Origin: DASPNH01 sp035626675
GTDB taxonomy: Bacteria; Desulfobacterota; Binatia; UBA1149; CAITLU01
Assembly (NCBI GenBank): GCA_035626675.1
Contig: DASPNH010000091.1
Span: forward strand, 1 to 64,000
Direction: 5' to 3'
Length of the DNA: 64,000 nucleotides
Shown: positions 16,563-25,564 of the stretch, piece after piece
Layout of the letters: each line of letters opens with the position of its first letter
Position numbering within the stretch: the first letter of the stretch is position 1
The notes under the pieces: model-generated
What the model was told of the DNA's origin: nothing
The model's input: the letters and a program-made list of their open reading frames with translations, nothing else
The model's database searches: none
Translations under genes and position numbers: made by a program

Positions 16563-18992
16563 TCATTCGCAACCCAGCGGCTCGTTGCTCTCGTCGATGC
16601 CTTCGGCGCGGATCCCGTAGACCGGAAGCGGGCAGCCAAGTTCGAGCGCGCCGAGATCGGGCGCGGCACCGGTGAAGGTGTCGTTGAGGTTGGAAAGCGT
16701 CGCGCCGGCATCGACCGCGTTGCTGGACGCATCCAGCGTCACGTCCTGCGCGGCCATCGTCGTCGCATAGCTCGGCGGCGGCACCAGGCCGCTGGCGAAT
16801 ATCGGTTGCGTCAGAATGCGGCCGCTCGTCTCGACTCCGCCGGCCTGCAGCGCCGCAAAGCTCGGATAGTCGGTGGCGGGATCGGGGCGGAACTCGAAGC
16901 GGAAAACGCCGTCGGGAAAGTAGCCGTTGCCGTCGAAGGTGCCGTTGTCGATGGGAGCGTCCCAGTTCACCACGCGTCCTGCCGGCGAGGAGGGCCCGAC
17001 GAACAGGTTGCCGCCGACTTCGAAGTAGTGGCTGGCCACGCCGGCCTCCACGATCAGCGCCTCGGCGGGTGAGACGAACGTGTTGTGATAGGCGAGCACG
17101 CCCGAAGGCCCGGTGGCGCCGCCGACGCCATGGAACTTCATCTGCTCGTGCGAGACGTTCACAGCGACGTTTCGTAGCAGGTAGGCGGGGCCGCCCTGCA
17201 CGGGCTGGAAGCTGGTGGGCACGAAGTTGTTGGTGAAACGGTTGCGCATCGCGCGCACGTTGCCCTCGCCGTAGTCTAGCTCGACGCCGTTGTCGTAGGC
17301 CGACAAGACCTCGTTGCCATAGAAATCGAGCGAGCGCGCGCCTGCCTGGCTGTTCTTGATCGCATCGCCGAATCCGATGAGCTCGTTGTGGCAGACCACG
17401 TGACCGTCTCCCTGCACCAGGATCCCGTCGACGTTGGAGTACAGGCCGCCATCGTCGAAGTAGACGTGCGGCCAGACCAGCGGTCCCTCCAGCAGGTTGT
17501 CGCACAGATAGAAGTCGAGCTGGTTGGTCCGGGTGCCGATGCCGAGCGTGACGTCGTGGACATGAAGCCGCCGCGCGACGTTGCCGACCGCGCCGTCGCC
17601 CTGGAAGCGCATTGCCCGGGAGGCGTTGCGCAGCGTCAGGCGCTCCACGTGCACGTAGCTGCCGTAGGCCTCGAGGATGTTGCAGCCTTCGCAGCCTCCG
17701 CCGTCCAGGATCGTGCCGTCGCGGCTGGCGCCGCGAATGACGATGGGATCCTCGGCGGTCCCGCTGGCCGTGATGACGAACAGCCCATCGTAGACACCGT
17801 CGGCGAGCTCGATGACGTGGCCGGGCTGCGCGGCGGAAAGCGCCGCGCTGAACTGAGCCTCGTTCGCCACCGGGACGATCACGGGCGAGGCGGGATCCTC
17901 CGGCACCTCGCGCGTCGTCGACTCGAGCACGATCGTTTCGTCGACGGCTCCGTCGGCGTCGGTGACGTGCAGCTCGATCTGGTAGGTGATGCCCGGTCGC
18001 AGATCGAAGATGCTGCCGGCGAACTGCTCGGGAACGTCATGATCGGCCACCACCTCCGGTCGCACGCGATACAGTGGCAGCGCGTCCTTCCACGAGACCT
18101 CGCCGTCGGCGCGGTAGCGCGCGGCGATGGTCGCGTCGTAGTCCTCGTCGCCGGTGATCAGGACCTGCACGCCAAGCGTCATGAGCGTGGGCCGATCCGC
18201 GCGTGCTTCGATGATTCCGAGCACCGGGTCGGGGCAGGCGAAGGCATGGTCGTTGGTAGCGCCCACACGCGCGATGGTCGTCTCGGCCAGCGCCTGCTGC
18301 TCGGCGGCACCGAGGCAGGCAGGGCAGGTGCCGCCGCCGGCAAGCCTGCTTGCCGCTTGCACGAACTTCGCGAGCGCATCGGCTTCGCACGCTTCCTCGT
18401 CGTAGGCGGGGTCGGCCAGCTCCAGGCCCTTGGCCGCAGCAGTGCGCTGGCACTTGCGAACGCGCGAGGCCAGCACCCGCAGATTCTTGGCGACCCGCCC
18501 GGCGCACGAGAGCGTGGCAGCGTCGGCGGGGACGAAGCCGCCATCGTCGCCGCCGGGATCGATCTCCTCGCCGCTGGTGTCGTCGCAGTAGGGGCCGGCG
18601 TTCTCGTCGTCGAGCGCGGCAACGTGCTCGGCGGAGTTGTCGGCAAGATCGTGGAGCACCGGCGTGCCGCTGCACGAGCCGACGCGGGTCAGCTTGGCCT
18701 GCATGCGCGCCACTGCTTCGGCCTCGCACGCTTCCTCGTCGAAGGTGTCGGGCCGGGCCGAAAAGATCTCGAAGTATCGCGCCTGCGCCTCGGCGACGTG
18801 ACACTTGACGATGGCGCTCTCGAGCTTGTCGTAGCTCTTGGTGGCGGCCGCGCCGCAGGCCAGGCGCGAGCTGCTCGCGGGCACGCAGCCCGCATCGTCG
18901 CCGCCGAAGGGCTCTCCGGGGCCGGGGCCCGGCTCGGCCAGTGCGGGCACGGCCATCGACATCAGCATCCCCACGACCAAAGCGCGCGTCAT
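16563..18992 (-). CDS. Exported right-handed beta-helix protein with duplicated Cys domain
   Basis: About 809 aa. Signal peptide (MTRALVVGMLMSMAVPALA). Residues 25-260 contain two copies of a Cys-paired Ala/Lys-rich helical module, each ending in an EEACEA(E/D)A segment. A fibronectin-like part follows (ITYQIELHVTDADGAVD), then a parallel beta-helix of pectate-lyase type from about residue 370 (IELADGVYDGLFVITASG, GNEVLSAYDNGVELDYG and others). It may bind or cleave polysaccharide; no catalytic set could be assigned. ATG 18992 or 18995 starts the signal peptide; the frame is open to 19031. Confidence 0.85.
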   Translation of the reverse strand: MTRALVVGMLMSMAVPALAEPGPGPGEPFGGDDAGCVPASSSRLACGAAATKSYDKLESAIVKCHVAEAQARYFEIFSARPDTFDEEACEAEAVARMQAKLTRVGSCSGTPVLHDLADNSAEHVAALDDENAGPYCDDTSGEEIDPGGDDGGFVPADAATLSCAGRVAKNLRVLASRVRKCQRTAAAKGLELADPAYDEEACEADALAKFVQAASRLAGGGTCPACLGAAEQQALAETTIARVGATNDHAFACPDPVLGIIEARADRPTLMTLGVQVLITGDEDYDATIAARYRADGEVSWKDALPLYRVRPEVVADHDVPEQFAGSIFDLRPGITYQIELHVTDADGAVDETIVLESTTREVPEDPASPVIVPVANEAQFSAALSAAQPGHVIELADGVYDGLFVITASGTAEDPIVIRGASRDGTILDGGGCEGCNILEAYGSYVHVERLTLRNASRAMRFQGDGAVGNVARRLHVHDVTLGIGTRTNQLDFYLCDNLLEGPLVWPHVYFDDGGLYSNVDGILVQGDGHVVCHNELIGFGDAIKNSQAGARSLDFYGNEVLSAYDNGVELDYGEGNVRAMRNRFTNNFVPTSFQPVQGGPAYLLRNVAVNVSHEQMKFHGVGGATGPSGVLAYHNTFVSPAEALIVEAGVASHYFEVGGNLFVGPSSPAGRVVNWDAPIDNGTFDGNGYFPDGVFRFEFRPDPATDYPSFAALQAGGVETSGRILTQPIFASGLVPPPSYATTMAAQDVTLDASSNAVDAGATLSNLNDTFTGAAPDLGALELGCPLPVYGIRAEGIDESNEPLGCE

Positions 18993-19138
18993 CATCCGGC
19001 GACCATATCGACCCGCCCCTGGCGCAAGCAAGACTGAAAACCGGTCGGCTGCTCACGGACGGATCGCTCCGCTTTGCCCGCTTTGGCGTGCGCCGTTATG
19101 GTCCGCGCGCATCCGACGCGCCTTTCCCAGGAGGTCTC

Positions 19139-21388
19139 ATGTTCGACGGCATGCGTGGTCCGGGGCTGATCTTCTGTCTTGCCTGCCTGCTTGCGCCGGC
19201 CGTCGGTGCTGCAGGTGCGATCCCGCCCGCGGTGGCAGCCGCGGACCAGCACTTGCGCGTCGACGAAGCGCCGCACCAAGCGCGCCTCGAGGTTCTGCCC
19301 CACGACAACGTCCTGCTCGCCGCCGGCGGCGATGCTCCGCCGCCTGCCGACGCGCCCGTTCCGGTCGAGCCGAGCGTAAAAGCGCCAGCACCGCCGTCGC
19401 CGGAAGCCGCCGCTGCCCTCGAGAAGATCTCCGGAATCGACGACGCGCGCCTGCTCGGCGCCGAGGCCGACACCGCCAACTGGATCAGCCACGGCCGCAC
19501 CTACGCCGAGCAGCGCTACAGCCCGCTCGACGAGATCAACGATGGCAATATCCGTGACCTCAAGCTGACCTGGTCGTTCTTCACCGGCGAGAAGCGCGGG
19601 CACGAGGCGACGCCCATCGCCGTCGACGGCGTGCTGATCTTCACCAGCTCCTGGAGCATCGTCTTCGCCGTCGATGCGCGCACCGGCGCCGAGATCTGGC
19701 GCTACGATCCCAAGGTCCCCAAGGACACCGCGCAGAAGGGATGCTGCGACGTCGTCAATCGCGGCGTGGCCGCCTACAAGGGACGCATCTACTTCGGTGC
19801 CTTCGACGGGCGCCTGGTCGCGCTCGATGCCAAGACCGGCAAGCTGGTCTGGGAGACCGTCACCGTCGATCAGAGCAAGCCGTATACGATCACCGGAGCG
19901 CCGCGCATCGTGAAAGGCAAGGTGATCATCGGCAACGGCGGCGCCGAGCTCGGCGTGCGCGGCTACGTCAGCGCCTACGATGCCGAGACCGGCAAGCAGG
20001 TCTGGCGCACCTACACCGTACCGGGCAATCCTGCCGACGGTTTCGAGTCGCCGGCGCTCGAGAAGGCTGCCGAGACGTGGAAGGGCGGGGCATGGTGGGA
20101 GATTGGCGGCGGCGGAACGGTGTGGGACTCGATGGCCTACGACGCCGAGCTGGATCTTCTCTACGTCGGTACCGGCAACGGCTCGCCTTGGGTGCGGCAC
20201 ATCCGCAGCCCCGGGGGCGGTGACAACCTGTATCTCTCCTCGATCCTCGCCTTGCGTCCCGATACCGGCGAGCTGGTCTGGCACTATCAGACGACCCCCG
20301 GCGACAACTGGGACTTCACGGCGACGCAGCACATCATCCTTGCCGACCTCGCCATCGATGGTCAGGCGCGCAAGGTGCTGATGCAGGCACCGAAGAACGG
20401 CTTCTTCTACGTGATCGATCGCGTCGACGGTAAGCTCATCTCGGCCGACAAGTACGTGGAGGTGACCTGGGCCGAGCGCGTCGATCCCGTCACCGGCAAG
20501 CCGGTGGAGAAGGCCGGTGCCGATTTCAAGAACGAGCTGGCGATGCTCAAGCCGACACCGTTCGGCGGCCACAACTGGCAGCCGATGTCGTACAGCCCCA
20601 AGACCGGTCTGGTCTACCTGCCGGCGCAGGAGATCCTCGGCGTCTACCGGATGGAAAAGGGCTACGAGTACCGGCCCGGCCGCTGGAACACGGGCACCGA
20701 CTTCAACGTCTACTCGATGCTGACGCCTGAGCTGGTCTCCGGTCACCTGCTGGCGTGGGATCCGGTCAAGAAGAAGGAGGCGTGGCGGCATCCGTATGCG
20801 ATGCCGTGGAACGGGGGAACCCTGGCCACCGCCGGCAACCTGGTTTTCCAGGGCACCGCCGACGGCCGTTTCATCGCCTTCGATGCCACCAGCGGCAAGG
20901 AGCTGTGGGAGGCACGCACGGCAACGGGCGTAGGCGCCGGCCCCATCACCTACCAGGTCGACGGCAAGCAGTACGTGACCATCGTTGCGGGCTGGGGCGG
21001 CGCGTTCGGCCTTGCCGGCGGACCGGCCGCGAAGCAGGCCAACAACGATCCGCGCGGCCGCGTTCTGACGTACTCGCTCGCCAGCTCCGAGCTGCCGCCG
21101 GCGCAGACGGTGGCGGATCTTCTCGACAAGACCGACGACTTCGCGCGCGGGGAGCGCATCTACCACAAGTGGTGCGCGGTCTGTCACGGCGCCGCAGGCA
21201 TGACGGCCAACGTCGGCATTCCCGACCTGCGCCACACCAAGCTGCCGTATCCCTCCTTCGACGCGGTGGTGCGGCAGGGGCTGCTCGCAGGCGCCGGCAT
21301 GCCCGACCTCGGGCGCTACGTGTCGGCCGAGGACACGCGGCTGATCAAGAGCTATCTCGAGCAGCGCAAAGAGCAGGTCGGCGACTGA
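19139..21388 (+). CDS. PQQ-dependent alcohol dehydrogenase with cytochrome c domain
   Basis: 749 aa periplasmic quinohemoprotein. A signal peptide is followed by a Pro-rich spacer, then the eight-bladed PQQ propeller from about residue 90. It shows the vicinal disulfide pair (QKGCCDVVNRG), W-docking repeats such as AYKGRIYFGAFDGRLVALDA, and the catalytic Asp in TPGDNWDFTATQ. Two residues after that Asp is Thr, not the extra Asp of lanthanide (XoxF-type) enzymes, so Ca2+ is the likely metal. The C-terminal cytochrome c carries CAVCH (about residue 680). RBS AGGAGG precedes ATG 19139. A TonB receptor gene follows at 5 bp. Confidence 0.92.
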   Translation: MFDGMRGPGLIFCLACLLAPAVGAAGAIPPAVAAADQHLRVDEAPHQARLEVLPHDNVLLAAGGDAPPPADAPVPVEPSVKAPAPPSPEAAAALEKISGIDDARLLGAEADTANWISHGRTYAEQRYSPLDEINDGNIRDLKLTWSFFTGEKRGHEATPIAVDGVLIFTSSWSIVFAVDARTGAEIWRYDPKVPKDTAQKGCCDVVNRGVAAYKGRIYFGAFDGRLVALDAKTGKLVWETVTVDQSKPYTITGAPRIVKGKVIIGNGGAELGVRGYVSAYDAETGKQVWRTYTVPGNPADGFESPALEKAAETWKGGAWWEIGGGGTVWDSMAYDAELDLLYVGTGNGSPWVRHIRSPGGGDNLYLSSILALRPDTGELVWHYQTTPGDNWDFTATQHIILADLAIDGQARKVLMQAPKNGFFYVIDRVDGKLISADKYVEVTWAERVDPVTGKPVEKAGADFKNELAMLKPTPFGGHNWQPMSYSPKTGLVYLPAQEILGVYRMEKGYEYRPGRWNTGTDFNVYSMLTPELVSGHLLAWDPVKKKEAWRHPYAMPWNGGTLATAGNLVFQGTADGRFIAFDATSGKELWEARTATGVGAGPITYQVDGKQYVTIVAGWGGAFGLAGGPAAKQANNDPRGRVLTYSLASSELPPAQTVADLLDKTDDFARGERIYHKWCAVCHGAAGMTANVGIPDLRHTKLPYPSFDAVVRQGLLAGAGMPDLGRYVSAEDTRLIKSYLEQRKEQVGD

Positions 21389-21393
21389 GCCTC

Positions 21394-23631
21394 GTGCTGT
21401 CGCAGGTCGCTCGCGCTCTGCTGGTGTGCTCGCTGGTCGCATCGACGCTGCTCGTGCGCGCGGCGGCCGGGCAGGACGTTCCGCCTTCCCAGGGGCGCGC
21501 GGTCATCGGGCGCGAGGCAGCGGAGATCGGAGAGGATGCTGCGCCGAGCGACGGCGGTCCGGCGCCGAGCGACCCCGTCCCCGCGGCGAGCGACGATGTC
21601 TCGGCGCCGCGGTCGGCGCAGGCCGACATCGGCCGCATCACCATCACGGCCACGCGCATGGATCAGGCAGTCCCAGACCCCGCAGCCAGTGTCACCGTGC
21701 TCGACGAGCACGAGGTCGCCGCTTCACCGGCCTTCACGCTCGACGACCTGTTGCGCGTGGTTCCCGGCTTCAGCCTGTTTCGCCGCACGAGCAGCCTGGT
21801 CGCGCATCCGACGGCGCAGGGCGTTTCGCTGCGCGGTATAGGTCCGACCGGTGCCAGCCGCGCGCTCGTGCTGGTGGACGGCGTTCCGTTGAACGATCCC
21901 TTCGGCGGCTGGGTGTACTGGGGCATGGTGCCGCTCGAGTCGATCCGCAACATCGAAGTGCTGCGCGGCGCGGGCTCGAGCGTGTGGGGCAATTACGCGA
22001 TGTCCGGCGTCATCAATGTCGCCACCCGCGCGCCGGACCGCGACGAAGTGCGATTCACCATGGAAGGCGGCGAGCGGCACACCGCCAGCCTGCAGGGCTA
22101 CGCATCCAGACGCGTGTCGCCGGGCATGGGCGTGGCGATGGATGGGCGTCTGTTCTCGACCGGCGGCTATCCGGTCGTGCGCGCGGACCAGCGCGGGCCG
22201 ATCGACGAGGCGGCCGACTCCGAGGACGGCACCAGCTCGCTTCGCGTGGACCTGGCCATCGGGCCGCACACGACGGCGCGCCTTCAGGCGCGCGGCTTCC
22301 ACGAAGAGCGCAACAACGGCACGCCGCTGACCCGCAACGAGACGTCGGCGGGATTCTTTCGAGCCGGTTTCGATTCGCGTCTTCCGGGCCTCGGCCGAAT
22401 GCAGACCGACGTCTTCGCCACGACCCAGACCTTCGAGAGCACGTTCTCGTCGCAGTCGCCCGACCGCAGCTTCGAGACGCCGGCGCTGGACCAGTTCGAC
22501 GTTCCCTCTACCAGCGTGGGCGCGGCTTCGATCTGGTCGGGAAGGCCGCTGGACGGTCACGTGGCCGCGCTCGGAATCGATGCGTCGTGGATCGAGGGCA
22601 AGACCCAGGAGCTTTTCCGTTTCCTGGACGGCGCCTTCACGCGGCGGCGCGATGCCGGCGCGCAGCAGTCGTTCGCCGGCCTGTTCGTCGAGGATCTGTG
22701 GTCGGTGACGGATCGGCTGGACATCAGCGCCTCGGCTCGTCTGGATTATTGGACGGTCTACGACGGCTTCCGGCGCGAGCATGACCTGGCCACGGGCGGC
22801 CAGACCGTGGACCGCGAGCTCGCCTCACGCGACGAGCTCGTGATCAGCCCGCGCCTTGGTCTTGCGTATGCGATTGCCGATGCGGTCTCGATGCGCGCTG
22901 CCGTCTACCGCGGATTCCGCGCGCCTACGCTCAACGAGCTGGTGCGGCCGTTTCGGGTTCGCAACGACATCACCGAGGCCAATGACGCACTGGATTCGGA
23001 GAAGGTGCTCGGCGCCGAGTCGGGGATCGACGTCGAAGCGGGCCGCGTGCAGGCGCAGGCAACGTTCTTCTGGAACCAGGTCGAGGACCCGATCTTCAAC
23101 GTGACGGTGGGCGAGGGGCCCGGCGACGTCCCCCCTTGCGGCTTCGTGCCCGAAGGCGGCGTGTGCCGGCAGCGTCGCAACCTTGGCCGCACCAGCATCT
23201 TCGGCATCGAGAGCGACGTGCGCGTCGAGCTCGGAGGCGGGTTCGAAGTCGCCGCGGCCTACCTGTGGAGCGACGGCGAGATCGTCTCGGCTGCGGCAGC
23301 GCCGGCGCTGATCGGAAACCGCATCCCGCAGGTGCCCGAGCATCAGGCCAGCCTCGGTGTGTTCTTCGACCGCATCGACATCGTGCAGGCCGGACTGCAG
23401 CTGCGCTACGTCGGCGAGCAGTTCGAGGACGACGCCAACGAGCGCGAGCTGGGCGACTACTTGGTCTTCGATGCGAGCGTCTCTCGCGAGATCATGCGCG
23501 GCTGGCACGTGTTCGTGAAGGCCGAGAACCTCTTCGAGCGCGAATACGAAACCGGCCAGACCGCCGACGGCCTCGTCAGCATCGGCGCGCCCAGAATCGT
23601 TCGCGCCGGGCTGCGCTACGCCTGGGATTGA
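21394..23631 (+). CDS. TonB-dependent outer-membrane receptor
   Basis: About 745 aa from GTG 21394, five bases after the PQQ dehydrogenase stop, so almost surely co-transcribed with it. Signal peptide, then a TonB-box-like ADIGRITITATRM, the plug domain (LDDLLRVVPGFSLFRR..., RGAGSSVWGNYAMSGVINV) and a 22-strand barrel ending in an aromatic C-terminal strand (VRAGLRYAWD). The ligand is not known from sequence. The tight link to a PQQ enzyme suggests uptake of PQQ itself or of a metal for it (inference). The frame continues upstream inside the dehydrogenase gene, but that part is shadow. Confidence 0.9.
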   Translation: MLSQVARALLVCSLVASTLLVRAAAGQDVPPSQGRAVIGREAAEIGEDAAPSDGGPAPSDPVPAASDDVSAPRSAQADIGRITITATRMDQAVPDPAASVTVLDEHEVAASPAFTLDDLLRVVPGFSLFRRTSSLVAHPTAQGVSLRGIGPTGASRALVLVDGVPLNDPFGGWVYWGMVPLESIRNIEVLRGAGSSVWGNYAMSGVINVATRAPDRDEVRFTMEGGERHTASLQGYASRRVSPGMGVAMDGRLFSTGGYPVVRADQRGPIDEAADSEDGTSSLRVDLAIGPHTTARLQARGFHEERNNGTPLTRNETSAGFFRAGFDSRLPGLGRMQTDVFATTQTFESTFSSQSPDRSFETPALDQFDVPSTSVGAASIWSGRPLDGHVAALGIDASWIEGKTQELFRFLDGAFTRRRDAGAQQSFAGLFVEDLWSVTDRLDISASARLDYWTVYDGFRREHDLATGGQTVDRELASRDELVISPRLGLAYAIADAVSMRAAVYRGFRAPTLNELVRPFRVRNDITEANDALDSEKVLGAESGIDVEAGRVQAQATFFWNQVEDPIFNVTVGEGPGDVPPCGFVPEGGVCRQRRNLGRTSIFGIESDVRVELGGGFEVAAAYLWSDGEIVSAAAAPALIGNRIPQVPEHQASLGVFFDRIDIVQAGLQLRYVGEQFEDDANERELGDYLVFDASVSREIMRGWHVFVKAENLFEREYETGQTADGLVSIGAPRIVRAGLRYAWD

Positions 23632-23650
23632 AGCCGGGAAATGCGAACGA

Positions 23651-23696
23651 GGGCGACAGGTACGATTGTTCGCACCGGATGATCGTACCTGTCCCC
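23651..23696. repeat. Palindromic repeat (GACAGGTACGAT)
   Basis: Perfect 12-bp arms GACAGGTACGAT (23655-23666) and its complement (23682-23693), extended by GGGC and CCCC. It sits between the convergent TonB receptor and histidine-kinase genes and touches the kinase stop; probably a terminator-like member of the same repeat class as 2878 and 15411. Confidence 0.75.
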
Positions 23697-23697
23697 T

Positions 23698-24897
23698 TTA
23701 TTCGAGTGTGAAGTAGAACGTCGCGCCCTGTCCGGGCGTGGAGCTGGCCCAGACCCTGCCGCCGTGGCGCTGGGCGACGCGTTTTACGCCGGCCAGACCG
23801 ATGCCGTCGCCGGCGAACTCGTCGCTTGCGTGCAGCCGCTGGAAAACGCCGAACAGGTTGTGCACGTGTGCCATGTCGAAGCCGACGCCGTTGTCACGCA
23901 CGAAGTAGGTCGGGACGTCGGTGCCTGCGCTGCGGCCGATTTCAATGCGCGCCGCCGCCGTCCCGCGCGTGAACTTGCAGGCATTCGACAGCAGGTTCTC
24001 CAGCAGCGTGTCCACCAGAGCCGGATCCGCCTGCGCACGCAGGTCACCGTGCACGCTCAGCTCGAGATCGCGCCCGCGCTCCTGGTGCTGCAGCTCCTCG
24101 AAGATCCAGCGGGCGCGCGCGCCGAGGTCGATCGGGCTGCGGCGGACGCTGCTGCGAGTCAGCCGCGACAGTTCGAGCAGGCCGTCGAGCAGACGCCCGA
24201 GACGCTGGCTCTGGGTGCGAATCGCTTCCAGGAGGCGCATCTGCTCGGCATCGACGGTCTCGCCGAGATCGTCGATCAGGATCTGTGCGTAGCCGGAAAC
24301 GATGCGCACCGGCGCTCGAACGTCGTGCGAGACCGCACGGCATAGCGACTCGAGCTCCTCGCTGGCGTGCTCCAGACGCAGCTCGCGCTCGCTTCGTGAG
24401 TCACCGTCGCCTCCCATCTTCTCGATCGGAACGTCTTCGTCGCAAACGGCGGCATCGCCGCCCTTGGAAGCCGTGATGTCGTGGCCGACCCCCAGAATGA
24501 AGTGCGGCGTTCCGTTGCCGTCGCGCAGGACGATGCCAGTGACGTCGATCCACACGACCGATCCGTCGGGCCGAACGAAGGCGCGCTCCTGGCGGTAGCG
24601 ATCGACGTTCTCGTCCAGAATGCGCTCGGCCAGCGTGTACACCGACATGCGGTGATGGGGATGAAGCAGCTCTGCCACGGACAAATCGCGCAGCTCCGAC
24701 GAAGAACGGCCGAGCATTCGGCAGACGGCGGGGTTGGCAAGATGAAAGCGCCCATCCAGGAGCAGGATGGCAATGCCTACCGGAGCCGCAGCGAAGGCCA
24801 GGAGCAGCGGATCGAGCTCGGTGTCGTTCGGATCGTCGTGGGAGCGATGCGCCAGGCGCATCCAGTCCGACAAAGTTCCCAATGCTTGCTCGGCCAA
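23698..24897 (-). CDS. PAS-domain sensor histidine kinase
   Basis: 399 aa, no membrane helices, so cytosolic. A PAS/PAC domain at about residues 25-145 (GIAILLLDGRFHLANPAVCRMLG ... ILGVGHDITASK), the H-box RAVSHDVRAPVRIVSGY with the phosphoacceptor His, and an HATPase domain with NLLSNACKFT, DNGVGFDMAH and GDGIGLAGVKR. It resembles bacteriophytochrome-like/Cph1-type kinases with a PAS input. The start is TTG 24897, with GGAGGAGGAGG seven bases before it. No response regulator is adjacent. Confidence 0.92.
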   Translation of the reverse strand: MAEQALGTLSDWMRLAHRSHDDPNDTELDPLLLAFAAAPVGIAILLLDGRFHLANPAVCRMLGRSSSELRDLSVAELLHPHHRMSVYTLAERILDENVDRYRQERAFVRPDGSVVWIDVTGIVLRDGNGTPHFILGVGHDITASKGGDAAVCDEDVPIEKMGGDGDSRSERELRLEHASEELESLCRAVSHDVRAPVRIVSGYAQILIDDLGETVDAEQMRLLEAIRTQSQRLGRLLDGLLELSRLTRSSVRRSPIDLGARARWIFEELQHQERGRDLELSVHGDLRAQADPALVDTLLENLLSNACKFTRGTAAARIEIGRSAGTDVPTYFVRDNGVGFDMAHVHNLFGVFQRLHASDEFAGDGIGLAGVKRVAQRHGGRVWASSTPGQGATFYFTLE

Positions 24898-25564
24898 CCC
24901 TCTACCTCCTCCTCCGCGAAAAGGACGGACGAAACGGCGCCTGCCGAAGGATGCGCGTCGCCGTGCCGGTCGCTCAAAAAATTTGAGCCCCGGCTACGCC
25001 GAGAGGAGCGGCGCGGCCAGGGCTACAAAATTCCGGAGGCCGAAGTGCCGTCGCCGTCGACGTCTCTGCACCATCCGGTCGCTCGCCGATCGTTCCCCCT
25101 TGGTCCCAGCCGTGGCTGAGGCCGACGGTGTGCGCGTCCCTTCGCCCACCGTTCGGTTCGATCGCCTGGCAGATACAGAGCAATTCCGGTGCCAGCGCCG
25201 GCACGCGTGCAACGCACGACATCGGGCGGTTTCGAGCGCCGAAATCGGCGGAGCCGGCGTCATCGATGCGGGAAGCATGCTGCGTTGTGCGGGCACCCTC
25301 CCGCAGCGGACGCTCCCGCAGCCAGCGCTCGATGCACCGGCAAACAGGGGCGACGGCTCGCGAGCGCGGCGCTTGCATGAGCGCTCGCGCACGGGGGCCA
25401 GCAAATCGCTTCGATTTCTGCGGCTTGGCCCCCTGCACACGAGCGCCAATTGTTGATACAAGGTGCGGCAAGCATCGATGGTGATCGGAACGGCGCGGGG
25501 GCGCCGCGTTGGTCGCATGTTTCGTCTGTCCCGACAGGCCGGGGACACAACGCAGGGGGTTCGA
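24898..25564. other. Intergenic region without a recognisable gene
   Basis: 667 bp between two divergent genes. Open frames on both strands here have no recognisable domain, no plausible ribosome sites and Arg/Ser/Pro-rich shadow composition. A short palindrome CTCAAA-AAA-TTTGAG at 24973-24987 could be an operator. It presumably holds the promoters for the histidine kinase and the DUF4215-repeat operon; I cannot place them. Confidence 0.5.

Noticed and set aside
17388..19037. 549-aa plus-strand frame opposite the beta-helix protein
   Set aside because: Shadow frame; the minus-strand gene has a signal peptide and repeated domains.
18992..21442. 816-aa minus-strand frame opposite the PQQ dehydrogenase
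   Set aside because: High-GC shadow; the plus strand encodes a complete, motif-supported PQQ enzyme.
24767..25471. Frames between the histidine kinase and the DUF4215 operon
   Set aside because: Competing plus- and minus-strand frames overlap completely with Ser/Arg/Pro-rich composition and no ribosome sites; I see no reason to call a gene.
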